Below, in pieces: positions 16,021 through 26,149 of a stretch of 64,000 nucleotides of DNA. The stretch covers positions 3,434,501-3,498,500 of the forward strand of contig NZ_AP014809.1 of assembly GCF_002355515.1 (NCBI RefSeq), read 5' to 3'. A program made the position numbers and the translations under genes. The DNA is from Methylorubrum populi. GTDB taxonomy: Bacteria > Pseudomonadota > Alphaproteobacteria > Rhizobiales > Beijerinckiaceae. Numbering within the stretch: the stretch's first letter is position 1; every line of letters begins with the position of its first letter. The notes beneath the pieces are model-generated. The model was not told where the DNA came from. It did no database searches and worked only from the letters and a program-made list of their open reading frames with translations.

Positions 16021-16458
16021 TCACAGGACGAGGCGATAGCGGCAGAAGTCGTCGGCGGCGACGAAGCGATCGTAGAGCTTCCGGGCCTGCAGATTCCCGC
16101 TCTTCGTGTGCCAGTAGAGCCGCGACCAGCCCCGCGCCTTCCCCAGGGCGATCAGATCGGTGATCAGCGCCCGGCCGGTCCCGGCGCCGCGCGCCTCGGG
16201 TGCGACGAAGAGATCCTCCAGGTAGCAGATCGGCGCCGCCGTCCACGTCCCTTCGTGGAGGACGCTGACCGTCATGCCGATGAGCGTCCCGTCCCGCTCC
16301 GCGAGACGCGCGAAGACCGGCGAGGCGGGATCGAGGATCCGCCGCCACGTCGCGGCGGTGATCGCCTCCGGAAGGTCCTCACCGTAGAAGGCGAGATAGC
16401 CGGCCCAGAGGCGGCGCCAGCCGGCCTCGTCGGCGGCGATGGGATCACGGATCGTCAC
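16021..16458 (-). CDS. GNAT family N-acetyltransferase
   Basis: 145 residues. The acetyl-CoA binding motif reads LEDLFVAPEARGAGTGRALITDL (R/Q-x-x-G-x-G/A type), followed by YWHTKSGNLQARKLYDRF, usual for small-molecule or aminoglycoside-like GNATs. The GTG start overlaps the alkA stop by four bases (GTGA), so translation is probably coupled with alkA. The substrate is unknown. Confidence 0.92.
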   Translation of the reverse strand: MTIRDPIAADEAGWRRLWAGYLAFYGEDLPEAITAATWRRILDPASPVFARLAERDGTLIGMTVSVLHEGTWTAAPICYLEDLFVAPEARGAGTGRALITDLIALGKARGWSRLYWHTKSGNLQARKLYDRFVAADDFCRYRLVL

Positions 16459-17381
16459 GTCATCCTCCGCGCGGCATCCTCGGCCCAGAGATGGATAGCC
16501 GCGTAGGCGCGCCAGGGCCGCCAGGACGCGGCCCGCGCGAGGAGCGCGGCACGGTTCGGCCGGCCGGCGCCGGTGTCGAGGGCGCGCATCAGCCCGACAT
16601 CACCCGCCGGGAAAGCGTCGGGCTGCGCCATCGCGCGCATGGCAACGTAGTGCGCCGTCCATTCGCCGATGCCGGGTAGGGCCTTCAGCCGGGCGACGGT
16701 ACCGTCGAGATCGCCGGTCTTGGCGAACAGATCAGGTGTCCCCAGCATCGCCGCGGCGAGACCCTGGATCGCCCGGCCGCGGGCGCGGGGCATGTTGAGC
16801 ACGCGCGAAATCTCGGCGTCCAGCAGCTGCTCCGGCGTCGGGAACAGGTGGGTCAGGCCCGGCTCGGCATCACACTCCTCCGGGGCGAGCGGCGTGCCGA
16901 AGGCGGCCACCAGCCGGCCGGCGAGGCGCGTGGCCGCGGCCACCGAAACCTGCTGCCCGAGGATCGCCCGGACCGCCAACTCGAATCCGTCGAAAGCCCC
17001 CGGCATCCGTAATCCCGGCCGGCGCGTCACGAGGGCAACGGTGAGCGGATCGCGGCCGAGGCCGTCGGCGATCAACCGCGGATCGATGTCGAGATCGAAC
17101 ATCGCCCGCACCCGCGCCAGAACGGCGCTGTGGGTCTCGTTCGAACCGCGGCTGCGGATGCGCACAGACAGGCTGTCCGCTTCGGGCGTCACCGAGAGCG
17201 TGCCGCGCCGCCCGTCAAGGACGAAGCTGCGGGCGTAGCGGCCGGGCGTCACGATCTCGACGCCGGGGCTCGCGTGATCGGCGAAGAAGCGCTCGAGATG
17301 CGCCCAATCATAGGGCGGCCGAACAGCGAGCGCGAAGCGGGCGCCGTCCTCTCGGATCGGGGGCGTCGGGGCGAGCATCAT
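16455..17381 (-). CDS. alkA: DNA-3-methyladenine glycosylase II (AlkA type)
   Basis: 308 residues. It excises alkylated purines from DNA to start base excision repair. An AlkA N-terminal domain (PPYDWAHLERFFADHA) precedes the helix-hairpin-helix segment FELAVRAILGQQVSVAAATRLAGRL, then LKALPGIGEWTAHYVAMRA with catalytic Asp in AGDVGLMRALD. It matches the DNA glycosylase half of Ada-AlkA fusions but has no Ada part here. Start MMLAPTPPI; the second ATG is equally possible. Confidence 0.93.
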   Translation of the reverse strand: MMLAPTPPIREDGARFALAVRPPYDWAHLERFFADHASPGVEIVTPGRYARSFVLDGRRGTLSVTPEADSLSVRIRSRGSNETHSAVLARVRAMFDLDIDPRLIADGLGRDPLTVALVTRRPGLRMPGAFDGFELAVRAILGQQVSVAAATRLAGRLVAAFGTPLAPEECDAEPGLTHLFPTPEQLLDAEISRVLNMPRARGRAIQGLAAAMLGTPDLFAKTGDLDGTVARLKALPGIGEWTAHYVAMRAMAQPDAFPAGDVGLMRALDTGAGRPNRAALLARAASWRPWRAYAAIHLWAEDAARRMT

Positions 17382-17430
17382 CGTTCAGGAAAGACATGGC
17401 AGGAGAGGCGATAGCACTCTCCGGCCTGTC

Positions 17431-17718
17431 TCAGCGCCGCGCAACCGGTTCGGTGCTCTCGAACTCGGCGGTATCGCCCACGAGATCGGTCAGGGACACG
17501 GCCAGAAGACGCGCATCCTTCAGATGAAGCGTCGCATCCGGCGTGAGCCAGAGCGGATACAGGGCGTTGTGGCGCCCCGTCACGCTTCCATGGGCGCGAA
17601 CGACGCCGTCACGCCGCTCGACAATGAGCTTGTAGCGGACTTTGACCGGCTCGATCCCCTCCGCGGACACGGCACCGCGGCCGCTCAGAACCTGGAGAAC
17701 TTCGTTCGGCTCGAACAT
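17431..17718 (-). CDS. Hypothetical protein (95 residues)
   Basis: MFEPNEVLQVLSGRGAVSAEG followed by alternating beta-strand-like segments (VKVRYKLIVERRDGVVRAHGSVTG, LWLTPDATLHLKDARLLAVSLTD). It is compact, soluble and probably all-beta. The family is not recognised and no clear Shine-Dalgarno is seen. The gene is separated from alkA by 49 bases on the same strand. Confidence 0.7.
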   Translation of the reverse strand: MFEPNEVLQVLSGRGAVSAEGIEPVKVRYKLIVERRDGVVRAHGSVTGRHNALYPLWLTPDATLHLKDARLLAVSLTDLVGDTAEFESTEPVARR

Positions 17719-18318
17719 AAGGCTGGCGGCAGCGACCGGGAACGAGAGGCAAAAACTATTGCCATTTAATCCCGAACTACGTCACTCCGGCGGCGTCGCC
17801 AAGATGCGGCGATGACAGACGCGCGCTTCTCCCCCCTTCTTCTCTCGCATCCGGCAACGGATGAGCGAAGGCGCCGCGACGCAAGGTGGGCCGGGAAGGA
17901 AACCCCGCTCAAGAAGCATTGCGGCCATGTCAGCCGAGTTCGGACGGCTCCGCAACGGCGGCGGGACCGCGTCCGAGCTTCGCTCCGGGCGGACAGCGCA
18001 GTTCAAGGGCGAAGGATCAGCGGCGCCTGCGGGTCGCGTAAGCGACGGTGTATTCGGGTGGCGCTTCGACGGGCTTCGCGCACGTCAGGCGCAGCCGCGA
18101 TACGATTGCGGGCCGATCCTCGGCGACAAGGGCTGCGCTGCACGTCCGTCGTCGAACGCGTCCGAGCCGGGTGAGTGGCGCTATCACCGTATCGCCGACG
18201 CGCGAAAGCCTTAGGTCGGCATGAACGTCCAACGCCCGGCGGCGACTGATAATAGTCCGATCAGCACCCGGAGCGGCTGCGAAGCCGCATCCGGTTCGAA
18301 GCGGGCGGGAGCGGCTAA
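17719..18318. other. Intergenic stretch without confident genes
   Basis: About 600 bases. A minus-strand ORF (18017-18232, 71 residues ending TVAYATRRRR) looks mildly protein-like but has no ribosome site; other ORFs look random. The stretch ends in repeat copy 2. Confidence 0.5.
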
Positions 18319-18420
18319 AGCATCATCCCGAAAGGTGGTTTGCGGCTTTCGGAAAAAGATGATGCAAAAACAGATCCCTGGCGCGTCGTGCTGGATCCGT
18401 TATCCAGCACAACGCGCTAG
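18319..18420. repeat. Structured intergenic repeat, copy 2 (provides the rnd stop codon)
   Basis: Same layout as copy 1: AGCATCATCCCGAAAGGTGG, CCGAAAG / CTTTCGG, then a 19-base arm pair (18378-18396 with 18402-18420, loop CCGTT). Several bases differ from copy 1 but change together in both arms, keeping the stem paired. The right arm ends CTAG, and the rnd stop codon (18417-18419, minus strand) lies inside it. Confidence 0.88.
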
Positions 18421-19571
18421 GGCAATTCGCGCACGGTCACCCGGCCGCGCTCTACCGAGAGCGCCATCCGCCCATGCTTGAGGGCGAGGGCCTTGTCGCC
18501 GAACAGGCTGCGGCGCCAGCCCTGCAGCACGGCCACGTCCGCCGCGTCGTCATCGGCCAGAGCCTCGAGATCGTCCACGGTGGCGATGATCTTGGGCGCC
18601 ACGCCCTCCGCCTCGGCCACCGCCTTGAGCAGCACCTTGAGGAGATCGACCAGGGCGCCACTGCCGCCGCCGCGCGACCGGCTGCGCTCTGGCATGGCGA
18701 TCTGCGATGAATCGCGGGCGAAGCCCCGCTCGACCGCGGCCAGGATCTCGGCACCGGTGCGCGACCGCTCGAAGCCCGCGGGAATGGTGCGCAACCGCCC
18801 CAACGCCTCGACGCTGCGCGGGGCAGCGGTCGCGATATCGATCACCGCCTCGTCCTTGAGGATGCGTCCGCGGGGCACGTTGCGGCTCTGCGCCTCCGCC
18901 TCGCGCCAACCGGCGACCTCCATCAGCACCGCGATCTCGCGCGGCTTGCGCATCCGGCCCGCGAGCCGGCGCCAGGCCTGGGCGGGTTCGGCCTGATAGG
19001 TCTCGGGAGAGGTCAGGACCGCCATCTCCTCGTCGAGCCAGAGGCCGCGGTCGGTGCGCACCAGTTCGGCGGCGAGCACCTGGTAGATCGTCACGAGGTG
19101 AGTGACGTCCGACAGGGCATAGGCAAGTTGCGCCTCGGAAAGCGGACGCCGCGACCAGTCGGTGAAGCGGGACGACTTGTCGATCCGCGCCTTGGCGACG
19201 TCATTGACGAGTTGCTCGTAGGAGACCGAGTCGCCGTAGCCGCAGACCATGGCCGCGACCTGGGTGTCGAAGAACGGATGCGGCAGAAGCCCGCCGAGCA
19301 GCCAGATGATCTCCAGATCCTGCCGGGCCGAATGGAACACCTTCACGGTGCTCTCGTCGGCCATCAGTTCGAAGAACGGCTTGAGGTCGAGATCTTTGGC
19401 GAGCGGATCGACGAGGCAGGCGAAGCCGTCCGGACCCGCCATCTGAATCAGGCAGAGCTTCGGATAATAGGTCGTCTCGCGCATGAACTCCGTATCGACG
19501 GTGACGAAGGGCTGCGCGGCGAGCCGGGCACAGGCGTCGGACAGAGCCTGCGTTGCGGTGATCAGTTCCAT
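18417..19571 (-). CDS. rnd: Ribonuclease D
   Basis: 384 residues. A 3'-5' exoribonuclease that trims tRNA and stable RNA ends. The DEDDy nuclease domain has [22 protein letters not shown] (Asp26, Glu28), [13 protein letters not shown] and [20 protein letters not shown] (Tyr of the DEDDy set). HRDC-type helical domains follow. The start [10 protein letters not shown] is chosen by family alignment; the frame is open to 19766 but the added residues are not RNase D-like. The final codon and stop lie in a repeat element. Confidence 0.96.
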   Translation of the reverse strand: MELITATQALSDACARLAAQPFVTVDTEFMRETTYYPKLCLIQMAGPDGFACLVDPLAKDLDLKPFFELMADESTVKVFHSARQDLEIIWLLGGLLPHPFFDTQVAAMVCGYGDSVSYEQLVNDVAKARIDKSSRFTDWSRRPLSEAQLAYALSDVTHLVTIYQVLAAELVRTDRGLWLDEEMAVLTSPETYQAEPAQAWRRLAGRMRKPREIAVLMEVAGWREAEAQSRNVPRGRILKDEAVIDIATAAPRSVEALGRLRTIPAGFERSRTGAEILAAVERGFARDSSQIAMPERSRSRGGGSGALVDLLKVLLKAVAEAEGVAPKIIATVDDLEALADDDAADVAVLQGWRRSLFGDKALALKHGRMALSVERGRVTVRELP

Positions 19572-19665
19572 ATACCGGCTATACCGAAGGTCGTGCGCTA
19601 TCGCGAGACGACGTGAGGCCCCTTGTCCCCACGCGTTTGCATGGAAGCGCGAAAACTTCGCCCGT

Positions 19666-20079
19666 TCACGCGGTCCGACGAGGGCTGCGCGGGCTTCGGA
19701 CCTTCCGCTGCGCCTGCCGCTGCGCCTGCGCGCGTGCGAGCAGCCAATCGAGAATGCCGGTTTCAATGCGCGTACCGGAGGCGGGTTCGGTCAGCCGCCG
19801 GATGCGGTCGGCGCGCAGGCCGCGATAGAGACCGTGCGCCCGGTCGGTCCCGCCGAGCAACGTGCGGCCTGGCCCAAGCTTGAGCTCGCGCGCATCGAGG
19901 GTGCGGGTCGTCCAGGCGCCGCGGGCATCCTCGTAGACCACCTCGAACGTTCCCTCGAGGGGCAACGTCCGCCACGCGTCCCGGGCCTCGCCGACGGGGG
20001 GCGCAGCCGGCGCAGGAGAGGCCGGTCGCCGGCCCCGGACGCGGGACGTCCTTTCGGGGTGAAAATCTCGATATTCCAT
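19666..20079 (-). CDS. WYL-like domain protein
   Basis: 137 residues if started at [10 protein letters not shown]. The core [28 protein letters not shown] and [19 protein letters not shown] resembles a stand-alone WYL domain, a ligand-sensing module usually found in regulators. There is no DNA-binding part. The N-terminal 40 residues are Pro/Arg-rich and the C-terminus is very basic. Start uncertain (a GTG at 20112 is possible). The gene is divergent from the D,D-carboxypeptidase gene. Confidence 0.65.
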   Translation of the reverse strand: MEYRDFHPERTSRVRGRRPASPAPAAPPVGEARDAWRTLPLEGTFEVVYEDARGAWTTRTLDARELKLGPGRTLLGGTDRAHGLYRGLRADRIRRLTEPASGTRIETGILDWLLARAQAQRQAQRKVRSPRSPRRTA

Positions 20080-20246
20080 GGACTTGATATGGGATTTGAC
20101 CTTGTTTTCCACAAGCGCGCACGCCGATCATCGGTGCCGTCATGACGCGGTGCGAAAACGAACTTTGCCTTCGAAATCGGATTGTATCCGGGCTAAGGTC
20201 ACGCTTGGCGGGGACGGGCGGAAGCGGGTTCGCGGGAGAGGCGAAA

Positions 20247-21503
20247 ATGGGTGAGATTCGGTTCCGAGCGGCGCGCTGGGCGCTCGCGGGGATGCTGGCT
20301 GCGGTCTTCAGCGCCTGCCTTCCTCCGGCGCCCGCGCGCGCCCAGAGCTTCCAGACCGCGGCCCTCCACGCGATCCTGATCGACGCCGAATCCGGCTCGG
20401 TGCTGTTCGAGAAGGCAGCCGACGAGCCGTTCTCTCCGGCCAGCATGGCCAAGCTGATGACGGCGGAGCTCGTGTTCCGCGCCATCAAGGAGGGACGCCT
20501 CTCGATGGACACCGAATTCACGGTGACCGAGGACGCGTGGCGCCGCGGCGGGGCAGGGGGCGGCGGCTCGTCGATGTTCGCGCAGGTAAACAGCCGCATC
20601 AAGCTGTCCGACCTCCTGCGCGGCCTGATCGTGCAGTCGGGCAACGACGCGGCGATCACCATCGCCGAGAACATGGCCGGCACCGAGGAAGCCTTCGCCG
20701 GGATGATGAACCAGCGCGCGAAGGAGATCGGACTGACGCGCTCGACCTTCCGCAACGCGACCGGCTACTCGGCACCCGACCAGAAGGTGACCGCCCGCGA
20801 CATGGCGCGGATCGCGCAGTACCTCATCGATACCTATCCCGAATTCTACAAGATCTACTCCGAGCGCGAATTCACCTGGAACAAGATCAAGCAGCAGAAC
20901 CGCAACCCGCTCCTGACCCTCGACATCGGCGCCGACGGCCTCAAGACCGGCTATCTCGAAGAATCTGGCTACGCGCTCACGGGTTCGGCGGTTCAGAACG
21001 GCCAGCGGCTGATCATGGTCGTGTCGGGCCTGAAGACCGCCCGCGACCGCGCGGCGGAAGCCCGCAAGATGATGGAATGGGGCTTCCGCGCGTTCGAGCC
21101 GCGGCAGGTCTTCGCGGCGAACGAGACGGTGGCGGATCTTTCCGTGTTCGGCGGCGAGAAGGGGTCGGTTCCGGTGGTCGCCAAGAAGCCGGTGCGCCTG
21201 CTGCTTCCCCGCGGCACGTCCGACCGCGTGACGGCCAAGGTCGTCTATCAGGGACCGCTCGTCGCGCCGGTCGAGCAGGGTCGCGAGGTCGGCCGGCTGC
21301 GCGTCACCCGCGGCGACGCCGTCGCGCTCGAACAGCCGCTCTATGCCGGCGAAACAGTCGAGGCCGGAACGCTGTCGCAGCGGGCGCTCGACGCGGCGCT
21401 GGAGGTCGGCACCGATCTCGTCCGCCGCGCCTTTGAAAAGGCCAAGGGCGGCAATGGTTCGAGCGGAACCTCCGCGACCGGCGCGGTGAACGGCAACTCC
21501 TGA
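20247..21503 (+). CDS. D-alanyl-D-alanine carboxypeptidase (penicillin-binding protein 5/6 type)
   Basis: 418 residues, periplasmic. It removes the terminal D-Ala of peptidoglycan stem peptides. A signal peptide ends near ARAQS (residue 33). Active-site motifs: SMAKL (Ser66, Lys69), SGN (131-133) and KTG (233-235). The C-terminal beta domain (PVRLLLPRGTSDRVTAKVVYQGP) is the PBP5 associated domain. It ends in a Gly/Ser-rich tail. A GGAGAGG ribosome site supports the ATG. A dacA/dacC/dacF-like assignment is not resolved. Confidence 0.95.
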   Translation: MGEIRFRAARWALAGMLAAVFSACLPPAPARAQSFQTAALHAILIDAESGSVLFEKAADEPFSPASMAKLMTAELVFRAIKEGRLSMDTEFTVTEDAWRRGGAGGGGSSMFAQVNSRIKLSDLLRGLIVQSGNDAAITIAENMAGTEEAFAGMMNQRAKEIGLTRSTFRNATGYSAPDQKVTARDMARIAQYLIDTYPEFYKIYSEREFTWNKIKQQNRNPLLTLDIGADGLKTGYLEESGYALTGSAVQNGQRLIMVVSGLKTARDRAAEARKMMEWGFRAFEPRQVFAANETVADLSVFGGEKGSVPVVAKKPVRLLLPRGTSDRVTAKVVYQGPLVAPVEQGREVGRLRVTRGDAVALEQPLYAGETVEAGTLSQRALDAALEVGTDLVRRAFEKAKGGNGSSGTSATGAVNGNS

Positions 21504-21749
21504 CGCTGTTCCAAGGGCAGCGGGTCAGGTTCCATCCGTCCGAGCAATACGGCGAGCTGCTCGCTCCTCGGAGCGGATCGCCGGGCAAGCGCCTGGGCGC
21601 CAAGCCCGAATCCACCATTCCGAAGCGATCGACCGGACCCGGCATAGCCGGTCGATCCAATTCCACCGATCAGCCTGAAGATGCGCCGCGGCGGGCTTCG
21701 AGGCTCGGGGATCGCCGAGACACCGGAACCCGTTCGGCCCGGGGTGCCG

Positions 21750-23666
21750 TCACGGCCCCGCGGAGGCGTTCGCCGGTGCGTAGGCGCGAATACCGAGCGG
21801 CAGGTCCGCTCCCGGGCGCCGGACGAGATCGGGGGTGGCGCGCCGGGATGCATCATCGCCTCCCGCATGGCCTCCCGCATGCGGGTCCGCACTCGCACGG
21901 ACGCTGACCGCATTCCAGGGGCCGGCGATCTCGAACAGCGTGGCCGCGGGCGGCGCTCCGTCGGGGGCGGCATTCGACCGCGGCTGGATCTCGGCTCGAG
22001 CCTGAAAGCGGCGGTCGGCCAGGGCGATCCGCCCGTTCAGGGAGGCCCCGAGAGTCCGGGAGGCGAGGCGACCCTCGACGATCTCACCGACGCCGTCGGC
22101 GAACAGCAGCGTCACGGCGGCGCGCTCGAACGGCGTGCGGCCGTTGCGCCGCGCCAGCGCACCCGGCGCCACTGTCCCTCCGCGATGGATCACATCGGCG
22201 AGGTCGAGCCCGGACAGGGCGCCGTCCTCGCTCTCCAGGGCGACCCGGCCCGAAACGGATCGCGCCAGCGCCCCGGCGTCATGGCCGGCGGCTTCCAGGG
22301 CGAGGCTCCCCCGCGTTGCGCCGAGCATCCAGCGGGATTGCCCGAGATCGTCCAGCAGGGCGCCGAGATCGAGCCGGTCGAAGCTGCCCTGGGCCTTGAC
22401 GCGGGTCAGTGCCGCGTCGCCCTCGTCGGCCGCGAAGGAGATCCGTCCCTTGACGATGCCGCCACGCAGGCTGGCCCGTCCGAGGGAGGCCTCGACACCG
22501 CCCTCGCGGACGAGAACGCTGGAGGCGAGGTCCGTCAGCTGGACCGGGCCGATCCGGGCGTTGCCGGCCGAGATCCTCAGATCGAGATCGCCCCCGGTGA
22601 AGGGCCGTAGATCGAGAGATTGCGTGGGCCCCGCCGCGTCGTCCGAATGGTCGAAGCCCGTCAGCCGCATAACGCCGGCGAACAGCGGGGAGAGGTTCAG
22701 GTTCTCGGCCGCCAGCGTGGCTTGCACGACGGTGCGCCCCGTGCCGAAGGTGGCCGAGCCGGCCCCCTCGAGGGTGTTGCCGTCGCTGCGGACGGTGACG
22801 GTGGGAAACTGGACCTGGCCCGAGCCGCCCTCGAAGCTGCCCTCCACCGAGAAGTCTTGGACGAAAGGTGACAGGGCAAGGCCGCCGCCGGTGAGCGCGA
22901 GCGTCTGGTGGAGGGAGCGGGTCTGAAGGCTGCCGGTACCGGACGCCCGCAGACCGTCGCGCACACTGCCCCTGCCCTCGGCGTTCAAAGAGCCGGTCGG
23001 CCACGTCACGGCAACGGAGAACGGGCTCTCCCCCCCGGACAGCAGCGTGTAAGGGCGCAGACCCGCGAGCGTGATCCGGGTGCTGCCGTCGCTCCAGCGA
23101 AACCCTCCGGTCATAGCGAGGCTCTCGCTCCAGGCCGGCCAGGAGATCGTGAGATCGACGTCGCGAGCGGTCCGCAGCGTGCCGTCCCGCGGATCGGGGC
23201 CCGTGACCGAGCAGCGCGCGAGGATGATCCGACGCGGCCGGTCCCCGTCTTCGCCGGCGATGCTGTGGGTCAGACGGTCGGTCGCACCGGACCATCGGGT
23301 GTCGCGCGCGTTCTGCGGCAGCATCACCTCGGCGCCGTCGAGGGTCAGGGAGTCGACCTCGACCCGTCCCAGGAGCAGCGCAGCGGGGCCGAGTTGAAGC
23401 GAGAGGTTACCGCCGGACGCCAGAACCGGCCCGGCCGCATCACCCTCGTTGAGGCGGATATCCCGGAACACGATCCGCGGCAGGGGAAGCAGCACCACCT
23501 CGGTGCGCCCCCGGGCCGCGAGGGTCACGCCCCAGCTCTGCTGCAGAGCACGGCTCACGAAGCGGGCCACGTTGGGCGCCTCGATCGACCACGGCAGGCA
23601 GGCGGCCACCAGCGCCGTGGCGAGAAGCCCGAGTCCGAGGGCGGAAAGGGTGCGGCGCAGCGACAT
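21750..23666 (-). CDS. AsmA family protein
   Basis: 638 residues with one N-terminal hydrophobic segment (LSALGLGLLATALVAACLPWS) and a long, mostly beta, repeat-like periplasmic region. The AsmA C-terminal signature is visible (GSFDRLDLGALLDDL, then SGRVALESEDGALSGLDLADVIHR, and later RNGRTPFERAAVTLLFADGVGEI). Such proteins are now viewed as bridge-like lipid transporters between inner and outer membranes. GGAG before the ATG fixes the start; the open frame to 23939 is discarded. Confidence 0.9.
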   Translation of the reverse strand: MSLRRTLSALGLGLLATALVAACLPWSIEAPNVARFVSRALQQSWGVTLAARGRTEVVLLPLPRIVFRDIRLNEGDAAGPVLASGGNLSLQLGPAALLLGRVEVDSLTLDGAEVMLPQNARDTRWSGATDRLTHSIAGEDGDRPRRIILARCSVTGPDPRDGTLRTARDVDLTISWPAWSESLAMTGGFRWSDGSTRITLAGLRPYTLLSGGESPFSVAVTWPTGSLNAEGRGSVRDGLRASGTGSLQTRSLHQTLALTGGGLALSPFVQDFSVEGSFEGGSGQVQFPTVTVRSDGNTLEGAGSATFGTGRTVVQATLAAENLNLSPLFAGVMRLTGFDHSDDAAGPTQSLDLRPFTGGDLDLRISAGNARIGPVQLTDLASSVLVREGGVEASLGRASLRGGIVKGRISFAADEGDAALTRVKAQGSFDRLDLGALLDDLGQSRWMLGATRGSLALEAAGHDAGALARSVSGRVALESEDGALSGLDLADVIHRGGTVAPGALARRNGRTPFERAAVTLLFADGVGEIVEGRLASRTLGASLNGRIALADRRFQARAEIQPRSNAAPDGAPPAATLFEIAGPWNAVSVRASADPHAGGHAGGDDASRRATPDLVRRPGADLPLGIRAYAPANASAGP

Positions 23667-24034
23667 TGCACTCCGTGGACGGGCGATGCGGATCGGATCT
23701 GGCCGGACCGCGTCAGCCTGACGAGCCGTGCGATCCGACTGCTTAGCCGGTTCCGGTCCTTGTGTCTTGCAACCGAAGGGCGACCGACCCGCATTGCGGT
23801 GGATGGCGCGGATCGCATCCTGTGGAGAGGGATCGAACGCGGACCCTCCAAAGCGACGGGCGGTTACGGCGAAGGATTTTTGCATCGCGCACAAATGCGT
23901 CGGCGGTTTGACGAAGACGGTCCTGCGTTGCACACCCAATCGCCATCGATCGGGACTGCGGCCGACAACCGAATCATAAGGCCCGAAGCTTGGCCACGCC
24001 CGCTACGGCGGAAGACGAGGAAGGGACGCTGTCG
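23667..24034. other. Intergenic stretch between asmA-like and CoA-transferase genes
   Basis: 368 bases between divergent genes. No gene, terminator or consensus EcfG promoter was seen; it presumably contains ordinary promoters for both sides. Confidence 0.5.
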
Positions 24035-24772
24035 ATGAAGAAGGTCTACCCGGATCCGAAGGCGGCGCTCGCCGGCCTCCTGCGCGACGGTATGACGATC
24101 ATGGCCGGCGGCTTCGGCCTGTGCGGCATTCCGGACGAGCTGATCGACGCGATCCAGGCCTCGGGCGTCAAGGATCTGACCGTCATCTCCAACAATGCCG
24201 GCATCGACGGCGTGGGACTGGGCAAGCTGCTCGACACCCGTCAGGTCAAGAAGATGATCTCGTCCTACGTCGGCGAGAACAAGGAATTCGCCCGCCAGTA
24301 TCTCGGCGGCGAGCTCGAGATCGAGTTCAACCCGCAGGGCACGCTGGCCGAGCGCATCCGCGCCGGGGGCGCCGGCATCCCGGCCTTCTTCACCAAGACC
24401 GGCGTCGGCACCAAGGTCGCCGAGGGCAAGGAGGTGCGCGAGTTCGACGGCGAGAGCTACGTGATGGAACGCGGGCTGTTCGCGGATCTCGCCATCGTCC
24501 ACGCCTGGAAGGGCGATACCGAGGGCAATCTCGTCTACCGGAAGACCGCGCGGAACTTCAATCCGATGATGGCCACCGCGGCGGAGGTGACCGTCGCCCA
24601 GGTCGAGCATCTCATCGAGCCCGGCGAGATCGACCCCGACCACATCCACACGCCGGGCATCTTCATCGGCCGCATCATCCATGTGCCGGCGCGCGAGAAG
24701 CGGATCGAGCAGCGCACCGTGCGCAAGCGCAAGGAGCCGGAAGCGGCGGCGGCCGGCGGCGGCCAGATCTGA
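24035..24772 (+). CDS. scoA: 3-oxoacid CoA-transferase subunit A
   Basis: 245 residues. With subunit B it transfers CoA between succinyl-CoA (or acetyl-CoA) and acetoacetate or related 3-oxo acids. Family I CoA-transferase signature [21 protein letters not shown] and [15 protein letters not shown]. The Lys/Glu-rich tail ([21 protein letters not shown]) is longer than usual. The first of two genes, with 23 bases before subunit B, so an operon. scoA and atoD-type assignments are both possible. Confidence 0.93.
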   Translation: MKKVYPDPKAALAGLLRDGMTIMAGGFGLCGIPDELIDAIQASGVKDLTVISNNAGIDGVGLGKLLDTRQVKKMISSYVGENKEFARQYLGGELEIEFNPQGTLAERIRAGGAGIPAFFTKTGVGTKVAEGKEVREFDGESYVMERGLFADLAIVHAWKGDTEGNLVYRKTARNFNPMMATAAEVTVAQVEHLIEPGEIDPDHIHTPGIFIGRIIHVPAREKRIEQRTVRKRKEPEAAAAGGGQI

Positions 24773-24795
24773 GCAGGGCAGGGGAGAACGAGAAG

Positions 24796-25455
24796 ATGGC
24801 CTGGACCCGTGAACAGATGGCGGAACGCGCTGCGCAGGAGCTGGAGGACGGCTTCTACGTGAATCTCGGCATCGGCATTCCGACCCTGGTGTCGAACTAC
24901 ATCCCCGAGGGCATGTCGGTTCAGCTGCAATCCGAGAACGGCATGCTCGGCATGGGGCCGTTTCCCTACGAGGGCGAGGAGGATCCCGACCTCATCAATG
25001 CCGGCAAGCAGACCATCACAGCGCTGCCGACCACGAGCTACTTCTCCTCGGCCGATTCCTTCGGGATGATCCGCGGCGGCCACATCGACCTGTCGATCCT
25101 CGGCGCGATGCAGGTGGCGCAGAACGGCGACCTCGCCAACTGGATGATCCCCGGCAAGATGGTGAAGGGGATGGGCGGAGCGATGGATCTCGTCGCCGGC
25201 GTCAAGAAGGTCGTCGTGGTGATGGAGCACGTCGCCAAGGGCAAGGACGGCTCCGAGAGCCCGAAACTGCTGAAGGCCTGCGACCTGCCGCTCACCGGCA
25301 CGCAGGTGGTCGACATGGTGATCACCGATCTCGGCGTCTTCACCATCGACAAGAAGGGCGATGGCGGGATGACCCTGGTCGAGCTCGCCGACGGCGTCAC
25401 CGAGGACGAGATCCGCGCCAAGACCGAAGGCGAGTTCAAGGTCGCGCTGCGCTGA
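24796..25455 (+). CDS. scoB: 3-oxoacid CoA-transferase subunit B
   Basis: 219 residues. The catalytic glutamate is Glu47 in the signature [12 protein letters not shown], which forms the covalent glutamyl-CoA intermediate. [17 protein letters not shown] and [14 protein letters not shown] are also typical. GGGGAGAACGAGAAG precedes the ATG. It acts with the subunit A protein encoded immediately upstream. Confidence 0.95.
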   Translation: MAWTREQMAERAAQELEDGFYVNLGIGIPTLVSNYIPEGMSVQLQSENGMLGMGPFPYEGEEDPDLINAGKQTITALPTTSYFSSADSFGMIRGGHIDLSILGAMQVAQNGDLANWMIPGKMVKGMGGAMDLVAGVKKVVVVMEHVAKGKDGSESPKLLKACDLPLTGTQVVDMVITDLGVFTIDKKGDGGMTLVELADGVTEDEIRAKTEGEFKVALR

Positions 25456-25630
25456 GGCGCGGAGCCCGAACCGAGGGAGGCGGCCCGTTTCGGGACGCCT
25501 TCCGCCCGCCGCGGGCGGGCATGGCTAAGCAGGCATTAATCGGGATCGTCGAAAGCTTCGCATCGGCCGGGACGGCGCCGTGAGAGCGCACCGGTCGGGG
25601 AGCTTTTCGCGATACGAAGGTGCTGTGTGT

Positions 25631-26038
25631 ATGCGTAGCGTTCCGGGAACGGACAACGTCATCCCCTTCCGCCGGCCGGCCGCCGCGCGGCAGGGAGCCA
25701 TCGCCACCGAGTTCGGAGCCGTCGAGGCACCGCGGAGCCGCTCGCGGGCCGACCAGCGCAGCCTGATGGACGCGGTCTACGCGACGGGCAGCCTGCGGGT
25801 GCCGGCGGGCGACCGCGAAACCAAGCTGATCGCCTCGCGCCTCCAGGTCTACGGCTTTCTGACCATCGAGGAGATGGGCGAGGACGGCTCGCTGCGTCGC
25901 CTGCGCCCATCCGAAGCGATCCGCGCCCGCTCCGAGCGGCCGTGGCGCCTGTCGAAGGCCGGTTACGGAACAGGCCTCGCGGTGACGATCCCCTCCGTGG
26001 ACGACTTCCTGTTCGAACCCGCGGGCCTGCCGGCCTGA
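25631..26038 (+). CDS. Hypothetical protein (135 residues)
   Basis: MRSVPGTDNVIPFRRPAAAR followed by a compact region (SRADQRSLMDAVYATGSLRVPAG, SRLQVYGFLTIEEMGEDGSLRRL) and PWRLSKAGYGTGL. Soluble, mixed charge, no domain recognised. An AAGG stretch sits about 10 bases before the ATG; a GTG at 25580 could add 17 residues. It lies 175 bases from the CoA-transferase operon, so it is probably a separate unit. Confidence 0.68.
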   Translation: MRSVPGTDNVIPFRRPAAARQGAIATEFGAVEAPRSRSRADQRSLMDAVYATGSLRVPAGDRETKLIASRLQVYGFLTIEEMGEDGSLRRLRPSEAIRARSERPWRLSKAGYGTGLAVTIPSVDDFLFEPAGLPA

Positions 26039-26149
26039 CCTCCTCGCTTGTGACCGGTGGCCGGCTGTCCACCGGTCCCGGGCGCCGTCGCGGACTCGCG
26101 GGCGCCGCCGCGTTGACCGGGCGCGCCAACGCCTCCTAGAAGCGTGGCC

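Noticed and set aside
17782..18232. Minus-strand ORFs in the 17.7-18.3 kb gap
   Set aside because: One (18017-18232) looks slightly protein-like but has no ribosome site or family; kept only as a remark in the gap note.
21489..21512. Minus-strand AACG-N15-GTTCC resembling an EcfG promoter
   Set aside because: Spacer is 15 instead of 16-17 and it points into the D,D-carboxypeptidase coding strand with no gene to drive.
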